A stretch of DNA of 64,000 nucleotides from Fusobacterium naviforme (lineage in GTDB: Bacteria > Bacillota > Clostridia > Lachnospirales > Lachnospiraceae). Below, one piece after another: positions 28,156 through 36,020 of the stretch (positions are counted from its first letter, which is position 1; every line of letters starts with the position of its first letter). The stretch spans positions 372,001 to 436,000 of the forward strand of contig PYGH01000001.1 of NCBI GenBank assembly GCA_003014445.1, read 5' to 3'. A program made the translations under genes and the position numbers. The notes beneath the pieces were generated by a model, which saw only the letters and a list, made by a program, of their open reading frames with translations, had not been told where the DNA came from and did no database searches.

Positions 28156-30063
28156 TCAGACCTCTACGAAATTTTCCTTTGGTTCCGCGCACTCCGGGCA
28201 TACCCAGTCCTCAGGCAGCTTGTCAAAGGTGGTTCCGGGCGCGATATCTGCGGAGGGATCGCCGAGCATCGGATTGTACTCGTAGCCGCAGCCGTCGCAG
28301 ACGTGGAGCTTGTATGCAGGACGCTCCTTTTTCGGGGTGGCTCTGCGAATCTTCTTCATTGCGGGAGCTTCCTTTTTCTTGCCGGTATCGAGTGCGGCGG
28401 TAAGCAGCGGAAGCACCTCATTTACATCGCCGACGATGCCGTAGTCGCAGTTTTTGAAGATCGGTGCATTTGCATTTTTATTGATTGCAACAATGGTAGA
28501 CGCGTCGCGAAGTCCCTTCAGATGCTGGATTGCGCCGGAGATGCCGCAGGCGATATAGAGATTGCCCAGGAACTTCTGACCCGACATACCCACATAGCGA
28601 TCCAGCGGTACATAGTGGAGCTTCTCTGCGACCGGTCTGGAAGAACCGATGGCTGCGCCGGCTGCCTTTGCAAGATTTTCGATGAGTTTCATATTGCTCT
28701 TGTCGCCGATACCCTGACCTGCGCTGACGACGCGCTCAGCCTTGGTGATCGGAGTGTCGATCGGGATGCCGACAGTGAAGTCGTAGCCATCCTGCTTCAG
28801 ATTCTCGACGAGGCCTGCGACGCGCTCCTCTGCACTGCCTTCCTTGAAGAGGATCTTCTTGCGCGGTCCGGTGACATCCTTCGGCTTGGAGGAAAGAGGA
28901 AGTACGATGTTCTGCTTCGGCTCTTTGCCGAGTATGTGAGAAGCTATGACGACGCGCTGGATCTCATTGGTTCCCTCATAGATGGTTGTGATCTTTGCAT
29001 CGCGGTAGAAACGCTCCACGTCCATGCCCTTCAGGTAGCCATTTCCGCCGTAGATCTGAAGTGCCTCATTGGTCACCTCCACTGCAGTGTCGGAGGCGTA
29101 CTGCTTTGCCATGGCAGCTTCCATACCATAAGGCTCATGCGCCTCCTTCATATCGGCTGCGCTGTACACGAGGAAGCGGGAACAGCGGATCTTTGTCGCC
29201 ATATCCGCGATCTTGAAGGAGATGGCCTGCTGGAAAGCGATTGGCTTGTTGAACTGGACACGCTCCTTCGCGTACTCTACGGCACTCTCAAAGGCGCCCT
29301 GGGAGATACCAAGAGCCTGGGATGCTATGCCGATACGGCCTCCGTCCAGTGTTGCCATAGCGATCTTAAAGCCCTGCCCTTCTCTGCCGAGGAGATTCTC
29401 CTTCGGAACCTTGACATCATTGAAGAGAAGCTGGGCAGTTGCGGAGGAGCGGATTCCGAGCTTGTCGTAGTGATCTCCGAACTCAAAGCCCTCCATGCCC
29501 CGCTCTACAATAAAGGCGCTGATACCCTTTGTGCCGATGCCCGGTGTTGTGACTGCAAATACGACATAGACGTCTGCTTGCCCGCCGTTTGTGATAAAGA
29601 TTTTTTCACCGTTCAGAAGGTAGTAGTCGCCTTTCAGCTCTGCTACGGTCTCGGTCCCGCCTGCATCGGAGCCGGCGTTTGGCTCAGTTAATCCAAAGGC
29701 CGCAATTTTTTCACCCTTTGCGCATGGAACGAGATATTTTTGCTTCTGTTCTTCTGTGCCGAACGCAAAGATTGGCCAGGAGCCGAGAGAGGTATGTGCG
29801 GAGAGGATTACGCCGACGCCCCCATCCACGCGGGACAGCTCCTCGACTGCGATTGCATAGCTCAGGACATCCAGTCCCGCGCCGCCGTACTCCTTCGGAT
29901 AGGGAAGCCCCATCCATCCGTGCTCCCCCATCTTTTTGACAACCTCTGTGGGGAATTCGTTGTTCTGATCCCATTGAAATGCGTAGGGCTTGACTTCGGC
30001 CTCCGCAAACTGGCGGATCTCTGCACGAAGCGCCTCATGGGCTTCAGTTGTTTTAAATAACAT
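28156..30063 (-). CDS. Trifunctional fusion: acyl-CoA dehydrogenase, EtfA FAD domain, rubredoxin
   Basis: 635 residues. Residues 1-380 are an acyl-CoA dehydrogenase (FGLTEPNAGSDAGG, GGRIGIASQALG, IYEGTNEIQRVVIASHILG). Residues about 400-575 match only the C-terminal FAD-binding domain of electron-transfer flavoprotein alpha (GNLYIACGISGAIQHL, TIVAINKNANAPIFKNCDYGI in two pieces, GDVNEVLPLL); the N-terminal EtfA part and EtfB are absent. The last about 55 residues are a rubredoxin (VCDGCGYEYNP, DWVCPEC). Electrons should run acyl-CoA to FAD to FAD to iron. Similar fusions exist in fusobacteria and clostridia as I recall. It lies between the Rrf2 regulator and the flavodiiron gene. Confidence 0.9.
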   Translation of the reverse strand: MLFKTTEAHEALRAEIRQFAEAEVKPYAFQWDQNNEFPTEVVKKMGEHGWMGLPYPKEYGGAGLDVLSYAIAVEELSRVDGGVGVILSAHTSLGSWPIFAFGTEEQKQKYLVPCAKGEKIAAFGLTEPNAGSDAGGTETVAELKGDYYLLNGEKIFITNGGQADVYVVFAVTTPGIGTKGISAFIVERGMEGFEFGDHYDKLGIRSSATAQLLFNDVKVPKENLLGREGQGFKIAMATLDGGRIGIASQALGISQGAFESAVEYAKERVQFNKPIAFQQAISFKIADMATKIRCSRFLVYSAADMKEAHEPYGMEAAMAKQYASDTAVEVTNEALQIYGGNGYLKGMDVERFYRDAKITTIYEGTNEIQRVVIASHILGKEPKQNIVLPLSSKPKDVTGPRKKILFKEGSAEERVAGLVENLKQDGYDFTVGIPIDTPITKAERVVSAGQGIGDKSNMKLIENLAKAAGAAIGSSRPVAEKLHYVPLDRYVGMSGQKFLGNLYIACGISGAIQHLKGLRDASTIVAINKNANAPIFKNCDYGIVGDVNEVLPLLTAALDTGKKKEAPAMKKIRRATPKKERPAYKLHVCDGCGYEYNPMLGDPSADIAPGTTFDKLPEDWVCPECAEPKENFVEV

Positions 30064-30100
30064 AGTTCGCCTCCTTTATATTTAGATAAATTATATGATG

Positions 30101-30541
30101 TCATTTCATTGTTGTGCCGGAATTCTCCGGAAGATCATCTCCGAAGAGCAGGGTCTGAAGAGAATTGCGCTTCAGTTCCGTATTGAAGACGCGCTCAATA
30201 CGGGATAGCTGAATGTGCATGCGGCAGATGCGCTTGTCCCGCTCACGCCACTCGCACTGGTAGTTTGCTGCCGTACAGGCACTGATATGACGGCCCGGAT
30301 CGATGATTTTCAGCAGATCGTACAGTGTGATCTGACTGAGATCGGCAGTGAGCCGCACACCGCCTCCTACACCTCTGGTAGCCTGAATCAGTTTGGCATC
30401 GGCAAGCTTTCTTATAATCTTATAGGCAAATTTGTGCGGAACCATCTCCCGTTCGCAGAGCTCCTTCATGACGTGCAGATTTCCGTCTGAAAGGTCTCGC
30501 AAAATGCGGAGCGCATAGTCGACTTCTCTGGTGATCAGCAG
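30101..30541 (-). CDS. Rrf2-family transcriptional regulator, possible Fe-S redox sensor
   Basis: About 146 residues if it starts at the CTG pair at 30541/30538, which has AGAGGGG 6-9 nt upstream and gives the usual Rrf2 N-terminus LITREVDYALRIL. The only in-frame ATG (30604) overlaps the transcription start predicted from the TATAAT at 30607-30612 and has no ribosome site; using it would add 21 residues. A winged helix precedes a segment with three cysteines spaced C-x6-C-x9-C (SACTAANYQC, RICRM), the place where IscR/NsrR-type members bind an iron-sulfur cluster. It is 37 bp upstream of the fusion gene and probably controls the operon and itself. Confidence 0.8.
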   Translation of the reverse strand: MLITREVDYALRILRDLSDGNLHVMKELCEREMVPHKFAYKIIRKLADAKLIQATRGVGGGVRLTADLSQITLYDLLKIIDPGRHISACTAANYQCEWRERDKRICRMHIQLSRIERVFNTELKRNSLQTLLFGDDLPENSGTTMK

Positions 30542-30606
30542 ATATATCCCCTCTTTTCTGAAAAAAATGAGAGAAAAGGTGTTTTTCTCCTGTTTCTTAT
30601 GCATGT

Positions 30607-30639
30607 ATTATAGTATTGTTGACTATGAAAGTCAACAAT
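30607..30639 (-). promoter_or_regulatory. Consensus promoter with embedded perfect palindrome (Rrf2 operator candidate)
   Basis: Reading leftward: TTGACT (30635-30630), a 17-bp spacer and TATAAT (30612-30607). A perfect inverted repeat with 10-bp arms ATTGTTGACT (30615-30624) and AGTCAACAAT (30630-30639) and a 5-bp centre covers the -35 element and nearly all of the spacer. A protein bound here would block RNA polymerase; the adjacent Rrf2 protein is the obvious candidate. Confidence 0.8.
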
Positions 30640-30724
30640 TACTAAAACTTTAACAATCTTTTCGGCCTGTATCCGGGAAAGACTCAGGAAAAAAGAATGA
30701 AAATGAAACTCTTTCTCAAATTCC

Positions 30725-30770
30725 TTGACAAATTGCAGTGACAGGAATAATATTGAAAACAGTTTTCAAT
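30725..30770 (+). promoter_or_regulatory. Promoter of the zinc transporter operon with Fur-family-like operator
   Basis: TTGACA (30725-30730), 17-bp spacer and TAATAT (30748-30753). Overlapping the -10 and start point is a 9-1-9 perfect palindrome, ATTGAAAAC-A-GTTTTCAAT (30752-30770), whose inner 7-1-7 symmetry is that of Fur/Zur/PerR boxes. Zinc repression by a Zur protein is the natural reading. A leader of about 130 bases follows, with nothing recognisable in it. Confidence 0.7.
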
Positions 30771-30889
30771 TTCGCGAGTTGAAATCATCATGTGAGCGCG
30801 CAGGAACGCGTAATCAAATTTTACAGCGCCGGAAGTACTGGGGTTAAGAACAGGAAAGCTTTCAAAAGGGTGATAAGGAGCAGAGAGTT

Positions 30890-32233
30890 ATGAAGAAAAA
30901 TATTGCGGCTATTATGACGGCATCTGTGCTGGCTGTGTCTGCGCTTGCGGGCTGCGGAAGCAGTGCAAAGAGTGCGGCAACGACCACTGCGGCTGAAACT
31001 GCGGCAAAGGCTGAGGAGAGCAGAAAACTCAGTATTGTTACGACGATCTATCCAGAGTATGATTGGGTGAAGGAGATTCTTGGCTCCAATGCGGAGCATG
31101 CGGAGCTGACGATGCTGCTGGATAACGGCGTGGATCTTCACAGCTATCAGCCGACTGCGGAAGATATCATGAAAATTGCAGACAGCGATCTCTTCATCTA
31201 TGTCGGCGGCGAGTCTGACGGCTGGGTTGAAGATGCGCTGAAGGAAGCGACCAATGAAGATATGAAGGTGATTAATCTCCTTGAGACGCTTGGCGAGAAT
31301 GTCAAGGAGGAGGAGATGGTTGAAGGTATGCAGGAGGGCGAGCATCACCACGACCACGGTGAGGAGCATGACCATGAGGACGGGGATCACGACCATGAGC
31401 ATGAGGGTGCCGAGGCAGAGCACGACCACGAGGACGGGGATCACGACCATGAGCATGAGGGTGCCGAGGCAGAGCACGACCACGAGGACGGGGATCACGA
31501 CCATGAGCATGAGGGTGCCGAGGCAGAGCACGACCACGAGGACGGGGATCACGACCATGAGCATGAGGGTGCCGAGGCAGAGCACGACCACGAGGACGGG
31601 GATCACGACCATGAGCATGAGAGCGCCGAGGCAGAGCACGACCACGAGCATGGGGAGGCGGAGCACGAGCATCATCATGACCACGGTGATGAGCCGGAGT
31701 ATGATGAGCATGTATGGCTCTCTGTGAGGAATGCAAAGGTTCTCTGCACCGCAATTGAGGAGGCGCTCGCGGAGCTTGACGCAGAAAACGCAGAGAGTTA
31801 TGCGGCGAATCTGAAGAGCTACAGTGAGAAGCTGGACAGCCTGGATCAGGAATATCAGGCGGCGGTGGACGGCGCCGCAGTGAAAACTCTGCTCTTTGGA
31901 GATCGCTTCCCCTTCCGCTATCTGGTGGACGATTACGGTCTCGACTACTATGCAGCCTTTGTCGGCTGCTCTGCCGAGACAGAGGCGAGTTTTGAGACAA
32001 TCTCCTTCCTCTCGCAGAAGGTTGATGAGCTTGGTTTGAAGGCCATCATGACGATTGAGGGTCCGGAACACAAGATAGCTGAGACTATCAAGGAGAACAC
32101 GAAGACAAAGGATCAGCAGATTCTGACCATGGATTCCATGCAGGCTACAGATGCAGAGGATGTTGCTGCCGGGGTCAGCTATCTGTCGATCATGACAGAG
32201 AATCTTGAGGTGCTGAAGGCAGCGCTTCAGTAA
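30890..32233 (+). CDS. znuA: Zinc ABC transporter substrate-binding lipoprotein with expanded His-rich loop
   Basis: 447 residues; lipobox LAGC (Cys22). The cluster A-I metal-binding fold gives VTTIYPEYDWVKEILG, a first ligand in VDLHSYQPT, and EYDEHVWLSVRNAKV for the second His. The usual third His site reads GDRFPFRY here, with Asp in its place. Residues about 150-270 are a His/Asp/Glu-rich loop made mostly of five 18-residue repeats, which likely scavenge zinc outside the membrane. ATPase and permease genes follow in an operon. A shadow frame on the other strand across the repeats is not a gene. Confidence 0.92.
   Translation: MKKNIAAIMTASVLAVSALAGCGSSAKSAATTTAAETAAKAEESRKLSIVTTIYPEYDWVKEILGSNAEHAELTMLLDNGVDLHSYQPTAEDIMKIADSDLFIYVGGESDGWVEDALKEATNEDMKVINLLETLGENVKEEEMVEGMQEGEHHHDHGEEHDHEDGDHDHEHEGAEAEHDHEDGDHDHEHEGAEAEHDHEDGDHDHEHEGAEAEHDHEDGDHDHEHEGAEAEHDHEDGDHDHEHESAEAEHDHEHGEAEHEHHHDHGDEPEYDEHVWLSVRNAKVLCTAIEEALAELDAENAESYAANLKSYSEKLDSLDQEYQAAVDGAAVKTLLFGDRFPFRYLVDDYGLDYYAAFVGCSAETEASFETISFLSQKVDELGLKAIMTIEGPEHKIAETIKENTKTKDQQILTMDSMQATDAEDVAAGVSYLSIMTENLEVLKAALQ
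31376..31645 (+). repeat. Five tandem 54-bp repeats in znuA
   Basis: Units start at 31376, 31430, 31484, 31538 and 31592 and each encodes EDGDHDHEHEGAEAEHDH; only the fifth differs, with AGC for GGT (Ser for Gly). Nucleotide identity of the first four units, including synonymous sites, points to recent expansion. A decayed partial unit follows to about 31690. Confidence 0.95.
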
Positions 32234-32251
32234 GAAAGAAAGGCGCAGGGC

Positions 32252-32971
32252 ATGGCTCAAATCAGCTGCAGGGATTTGTCCCTGGGATATGACACAGGTG
32301 CGATACTGGAGCATCTGAATTTTGAGGTGAATGCAGGAGATTATCTTTGTATCGTCGGAGAGAACGGCTCCGGAAAGACTACGCTGATGCGGACACTCCT
32401 GCATCTCCTGCAACCACTGAAAGGGACGGTGCAGCTTGGAGATGGGCTCATGCCCAATGAAATTGGATATCTGCCGCAGCAGACTGTAGTGCAGAGAGAT
32501 TTCCCGGCTTCCGTGAGAGAGATTGTTCTCTCCGGTTGTCAGGGGCGTACGGGGCTGCGGCCTTTCTACAGTCGTGCTGAGAAACAGCTTGCAAAGAAAA
32601 ACTTGGAGCGCATGGGCATTGAGGATCTGGCTGAGCGCTGCTACCGGGAGCTTTCCGGCGGGCAGCAGCAGCGGGTGCTTCTGGCCCGTGCGCTGTGCGC
32701 TACTCAGAAGCTGCTTCTTCTGGACGAGCCTGTATCCGGTCTTGACCCGAAGGTGACGGCAGATATGTACAGTCTGATTCAGCGGTTGAATCAGGAGGGG
32801 ATCACGATTATCATGATCTCTCATGATATCACGGCGGCAGTCCGTTATGCGAGCCACATACTTCATATCGGAAAAAATGTCTTTTTCGGGACTGCGGAGC
32901 AGTACCGCAGCAGCAGAATTGGTGAGTGGTTTCTCCGGGAAGAAAGCGTGATGGCGGAAGGACAGAAATGA
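32252..32971 (+). CDS. znuC: Zinc ABC transporter ATPase
   Basis: 239 residues with Walker A GENGSGKTT, signature LSGGQQQRVLLARAL, Walker B LLLLDEPVSGLD and switch His in MISHDIT. It is the cytoplasmic motor of the zinc importer. It starts 18 bp after znuA and its stop overlaps the permease start by four bases (ATGA). Confidence 0.93.
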   Translation: MAQISCRDLSLGYDTGAILEHLNFEVNAGDYLCIVGENGSGKTTLMRTLLHLLQPLKGTVQLGDGLMPNEIGYLPQQTVVQRDFPASVREIVLSGCQGRTGLRPFYSRAEKQLAKKNLERMGIEDLAERCYRELSGGQQQRVLLARALCATQKLLLLDEPVSGLDPKVTADMYSLIQRLNQEGITIIMISHDITAAVRYASHILHIGKNVFFGTAEQYRSSRIGEWFLREESVMAEGQK

Positions 32972-33810
32972 TAGAGAAAATTGTTTTTTATATGCAATAT
33001 CCCTTTGTGCGCTACGCTATGGCGGTCGGTGTGCTGATTGCACTGAGCTCCTCGCTTCTTGGTGTGACACTTGTGCTGAAGCGTTATTCCTACATCGGAG
33101 ACGGGCTGTCTCATGTTGCTTTTGGGGCAATGTCTGTTGCAACGGTTCTGAGACTCACAAACCAAATGGTGCTTATACTCCCGGTTACGATACTCTGCGC
33201 AGTTCTTCTGCTGCGCACAGGGCAGAATGCCAGGATAAAGGGCGACGCTGCGATTGCAATGCTTTCTGTCGGGGCGCTGGCCTTCGGCTATCTCCTAATG
33301 AATGTATTCTCGGCTTCATCCAATCTCTCCGGAGATGTGTGCAGCACGCTCTTTGGTTCCACCTCCATCCTTACGCTGACCAGCCGGGAGGTGAAGCTCT
33401 GCGCTGTACTCTCGGTGATCGTGGTGTGTCTTTTTGTGCTCTATTATCAGAAGATTTTTGCGGTAACTTTTGACGAGAGCTTTGCGCGGGCCTCCGGGAC
33501 CGCGGTTGATGCCTATAACCTCTTGATTGCGGTGACTGTTGCGGTGATTATTGTGCTGGCGATGAATCTCGTCGGTTCCCTTCTGATCTCGGCACTGGTG
33601 ATCTTTCCTGCGCTCTCGGCAATGCGGATCTTTCATAACTTCAGAAATGTGACTCTTTTCTCTGCTGCGCTCTCCGTGAGCTGCGCCATGCTTGGAATAC
33701 TGGTGTCGATTCTGGCAGGTACACCGGTTGGCTCTACGATTGTAGCAGCAGATGTCCTGGCCTTCGGGCTGTGCTGCGCCGTATCTGCGCTGAGAAGAGG
33801 CCGTGTATAA
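32968..33810 (+). CDS. znuB: Zinc ABC transporter permease
   Basis: 280 residues from the ATG that overlaps the znuC stop. About eight hydrophobic segments and the ABC-3 family text (LKRYSYIGDGLSHVAFGAM, GDAAIAMLSVGALAFGYLL, LVGSLLISALVIFPALSAM) identify it. It forms the membrane channel of the importer. Confidence 0.92.
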   Translation: MIEKIVFYMQYPFVRYAMAVGVLIALSSSLLGVTLVLKRYSYIGDGLSHVAFGAMSVATVLRLTNQMVLILPVTILCAVLLLRTGQNARIKGDAAIAMLSVGALAFGYLLMNVFSASSNLSGDVCSTLFGSTSILTLTSREVKLCAVLSVIVVCLFVLYYQKIFAVTFDESFARASGTAVDAYNLLIAVTVAVIIVLAMNLVGSLLISALVIFPALSAMRIFHNFRNVTLFSAALSVSCAMLGILVSILAGTPVGSTIVAADVLAFGLCCAVSALRRGRV

Positions 33811-33856
33811 GAGAGAAGCGAGAGAGTGTAGAAGGCATGAGAGAAAGGACGGAGCG

Positions 33857-34567
33857 TTGAGACAGATCAATTTGGAGATGGCTGATAGAAGTTCACGGCT
33901 GATACGACAGAGAGGCTTAAGGCATACGCGCTGTCTGTTTTTGGTACTTTTGGCCCTTTTGTTCACCGCCTGCGGGAAGAATAGCGGGGCACGTGCGGAT
34001 GCAAATCACGCAGTCAGTGCTACATCTGGCGTTGCAGATGCACTCGCTGCGGGGATTGAGAAGGAAAACGCTGCAGCACCGGGGACCTCGGGTGTGACTG
34101 AACAGGCGGAGGGCATGACAGAGAGCAGTGCCGGAGCTGAATCCGCCGCAGATGCGCCTGTCTCATCCGGTGATGTTCTGCCGGGACACGGCGCCGCCAC
34201 AGAGAGGAGAATCCCGGGTACGGATGATCTCAAATCAGATGTGGATGTTGACCTGACGATGCTCAGCAGTACCATGGTTTTTTCTGAGGTGTACAATATT
34301 ATGGTGCTTCCGCAGGACTATATGGGAAAGACCATACGCATGAGGGGGATCACGGCGATCTACACAGACAGCGGGACGGGACAGAAGTATTATTCCTGTA
34401 TCGTTCAGGACGCGACAGCCTGCTGTGCACAGGGCATAGAATTTCATCTGACAGACGAGAGTCAGTACCCGGCGGAGGGTGAAGAGGTCACAGTGCGTGG
34501 CACCTTCGATACCTACGGAGAGAACGGATATCAGTATGCTGTGCTGTCGAATGCAGTGGTGGAGTAA
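33857..34567 (+). CDS. Lipoprotein with C-terminal OB-fold-like domain, zinc-operon partner
   Basis: About 236 residues from TTG 33857 (AAAGGA 7 nt upstream); GTG 33803, overlapping the znuB stop, and ATG 33878 are alternatives. A basic n-region, hydrophobic core and lipobox LFTAC (Cys39 from the TTG) indicate a lipoprotein. A low-complexity Ala/Ser/Glu linker leads to a C-terminal beta-rich domain (MGKTIRMRGITAIYTDSGTGQKYY, in pieces; EGEEVTVRGTFDTYGENG) like the small OB-fold proteins often encoded with znuABC in clostridia. A zinc-handling role is inferred from position only. Confidence 0.7.
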   Translation: MRQINLEMADRSSRLIRQRGLRHTRCLFLVLLALLFTACGKNSGARADANHAVSATSGVADALAAGIEKENAAAPGTSGVTEQAEGMTESSAGAESAADAPVSSGDVLPGHGAATERRIPGTDDLKSDVDVDLTMLSSTMVFSEVYNIMVLPQDYMGKTIRMRGITAIYTDSGTGQKYYSCIVQDATACCAQGIEFHLTDESQYPAEGEEVTVRGTFDTYGENGYQYAVLSNAVVE

Positions 34568-34591
34568 GTACAGACTGTGATGAAATCAAGA

Positions 34592-34634
34592 AAAATCCGC
34601 ATCAGGAAGCACTGTGCCTCCTGATGCGGATTTT
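34592..34634. terminator. Bidirectional terminator between zinc operon and hutI
   Basis: Perfect 16-bp arms at 34592-34607 and 34619-34634 with terminal AAAA/TTTT, serving both convergent transcripts. Confidence 0.92.
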
Positions 34635-34650
34635 GAATTGCAAAAGCTCT

Positions 34651-35907
34651 TTACCACTGCTTTTCGTAGACTGTCTTGCCGCTCTTAATGACGGTGTCGA
34701 CAAGGTTAATGGTGGTGTGATAAGGCATAAAGCTGATGGACGGGAACTTCAGGAAAATGATATCCGCCTGCTTGCCTGGCTCGATACTGCCGATACGATC
34801 CGCACGGTCCACAGCTGCAGCGCCGTTGATGGTAAGGGCAGTGATCACCTCCTCGATGCTCATGTTCATGTAGATGCAGCCGAGAGCCACAATGAGCGGA
34901 ATGTTGTTGCTGAAGCAGCTGCCCGGATTAAAGTCAGAGGCGAGTGCTACGGCGCAGCCACTGTCAATCATCTTTCTTGCCGGCGCATAGGGCTCCTTTA
35001 AACAGAAGGCGGTCAGCGGAAGCAGGGTGCTGATGGTGCTGCTCTCTGCCATCATGCGGATCCCCTCGTCCGATGCCTTCAGGAGATGGTCTGCGGAGAA
35101 TGCTCCTGCCTTTACGGCCATCTCAGAGCCGCCAAAGTTCGGAGTGATCTCGTCTGCATGGACTTTCAGCTTGAAGCCGAGCTTTTTGGCGCGCTCCAGG
35201 TAGTAGGCGGAATCCTCAATATCGAAGACGCCCTTCTCTGTGAAGATATCTGCGAATTCAGCGAGATTCTTCTCCTTTACTTCCGGCATAACCTTCTCGA
35301 GCATGAAGTCCAGAAACTCTCTCTCCCTGCCCTTGTACTCCGGGAGCACGCTGTGCGGTCCCAAGAAGGTGGAGACGACGTCGACCGGATGGCTTTCGTT
35401 CAGGATTTTCATGGCCTCGAGCATTCTGAGCTCGGTGTCATGATCCATGCCGTAGCCGCTCTTGCCCTCGACTGTGGTGACGCCGAATTCCAGCATGCGG
35501 TTCATGCGCTCGCGTCCCAGCTCTACGAACTCCTCAACGCTGGCGTTTCTGGTAGGAACAACCGTTGCGTTGATGCCGCCGCCGCGCTCCATGATGGACA
35601 TATAGCTGTCGCCCTTTAAGCGCCAGGTAAATTCGTCCGCGCGATAGCCGCCGAAGAGGAAGTGCGTGTGAGAATCAACGAAGCCTGGCATCACAACCTT
35701 GCCACTTGCGTCGATCACCTCACATGAGGCCTGATCGACCTTCTGGTCCAGCTCCTCGGTGCTGCCCACAAGGACGATCTTATCATCTTCCATCAGTACG
35801 GCTCCGTCTTTCATCATGCCGATGTCGGACATGTCTTTTCCGTGCTTCGGAGCAGTTCCGTGGCAGGTAACAAGCTCGGAAGCGTGGCGAATATAACGTC
35901 TTATCAT
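34651..35907 (-). CDS. hutI: Imidazolonepropionase
   Basis: 418 residues from ATG 35907 with AGGAG 7 nt upstream; a longer in-frame start at 36003 lies in the hutU-hutI gap and is rejected. The amidohydrolase metal site begins VMPGFVDSHTHFLFGG; later HADEI and ALASDFNPGSCFSNN fit HutI. It opens the imidazolone ring to give N-formimino-L-glutamate, step three of histidine degradation. It lies downstream of hutU on the minus strand, separated by a very GC-rich hairpin. Confidence 0.93.
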   Translation of the reverse strand: MIRRYIRHASELVTCHGTAPKHGKDMSDIGMMKDGAVLMEDDKIVLVGSTEELDQKVDQASCEVIDASGKVVMPGFVDSHTHFLFGGYRADEFTWRLKGDSYMSIMERGGGINATVVPTRNASVEEFVELGRERMNRMLEFGVTTVEGKSGYGMDHDTELRMLEAMKILNESHPVDVVSTFLGPHSVLPEYKGREREFLDFMLEKVMPEVKEKNLAEFADIFTEKGVFDIEDSAYYLERAKKLGFKLKVHADEITPNFGGSEMAVKAGAFSADHLLKASDEGIRMMAESSTISTLLPLTAFCLKEPYAPARKMIDSGCAVALASDFNPGSCFSNNIPLIVALGCIYMNMSIEEVITALTINGAAAVDRADRIGSIEPGKQADIIFLKFPSISFMPYHTTINLVDTVIKSGKTVYEKQW

Positions 35908-35943
35908 AGTATACTCCTGTCTGTCTTGTCTGTGTCTGATATC

Positions 35944-35987
35944 CCGAAGGAGGGGGGACAGCTTTCGGCCAGACCCCCCCTCCTCGG
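35944..35987 (-). other. GC-rich intercistronic hairpin between hutU and hutI
   Basis: CCGA plus GGAGGGGGG (35944-35957) pairs with CCCCCCTCC plus TCGG (35975-35987), with one mismatch in the stem. There is no T-run, so it is more likely an RNA-stability or processing element than a terminator. Confidence 0.6.
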
Positions 35988-36020
35988 TGCGCTGTGCGCG
36001 CACAGGATATTCAGTTGAAA

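Noticed and set aside
28063-29691. 542-codon plus-strand frame opposite the dehydrogenase fusion
   Set aside because: Cys/Leu-rich shadow; the minus strand has three recognisable domains.
30771-30889. znuA leader considered as a riboswitch
   Set aside because: I could not draw a stable conserved fold; the palindrome at the promoter already explains metal control.
31376-31645. CRISPR-like array
   Set aside because: Units are contiguous coding repeats without spacers, in frame with znuA.
31281-31727. Arg/Thr-rich plus-strand frame inside znuA
   Set aside because: It is an alternate-frame reading of the His-rich repeats and has no ribosome site.
30821-32866. Large minus-strand frame across znuA with repeated hydrophobic blocks
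   Set aside because: The repeat blocks are only the 54-bp znuA repeats read backwards; the frame covers the znu promoter and two genes.
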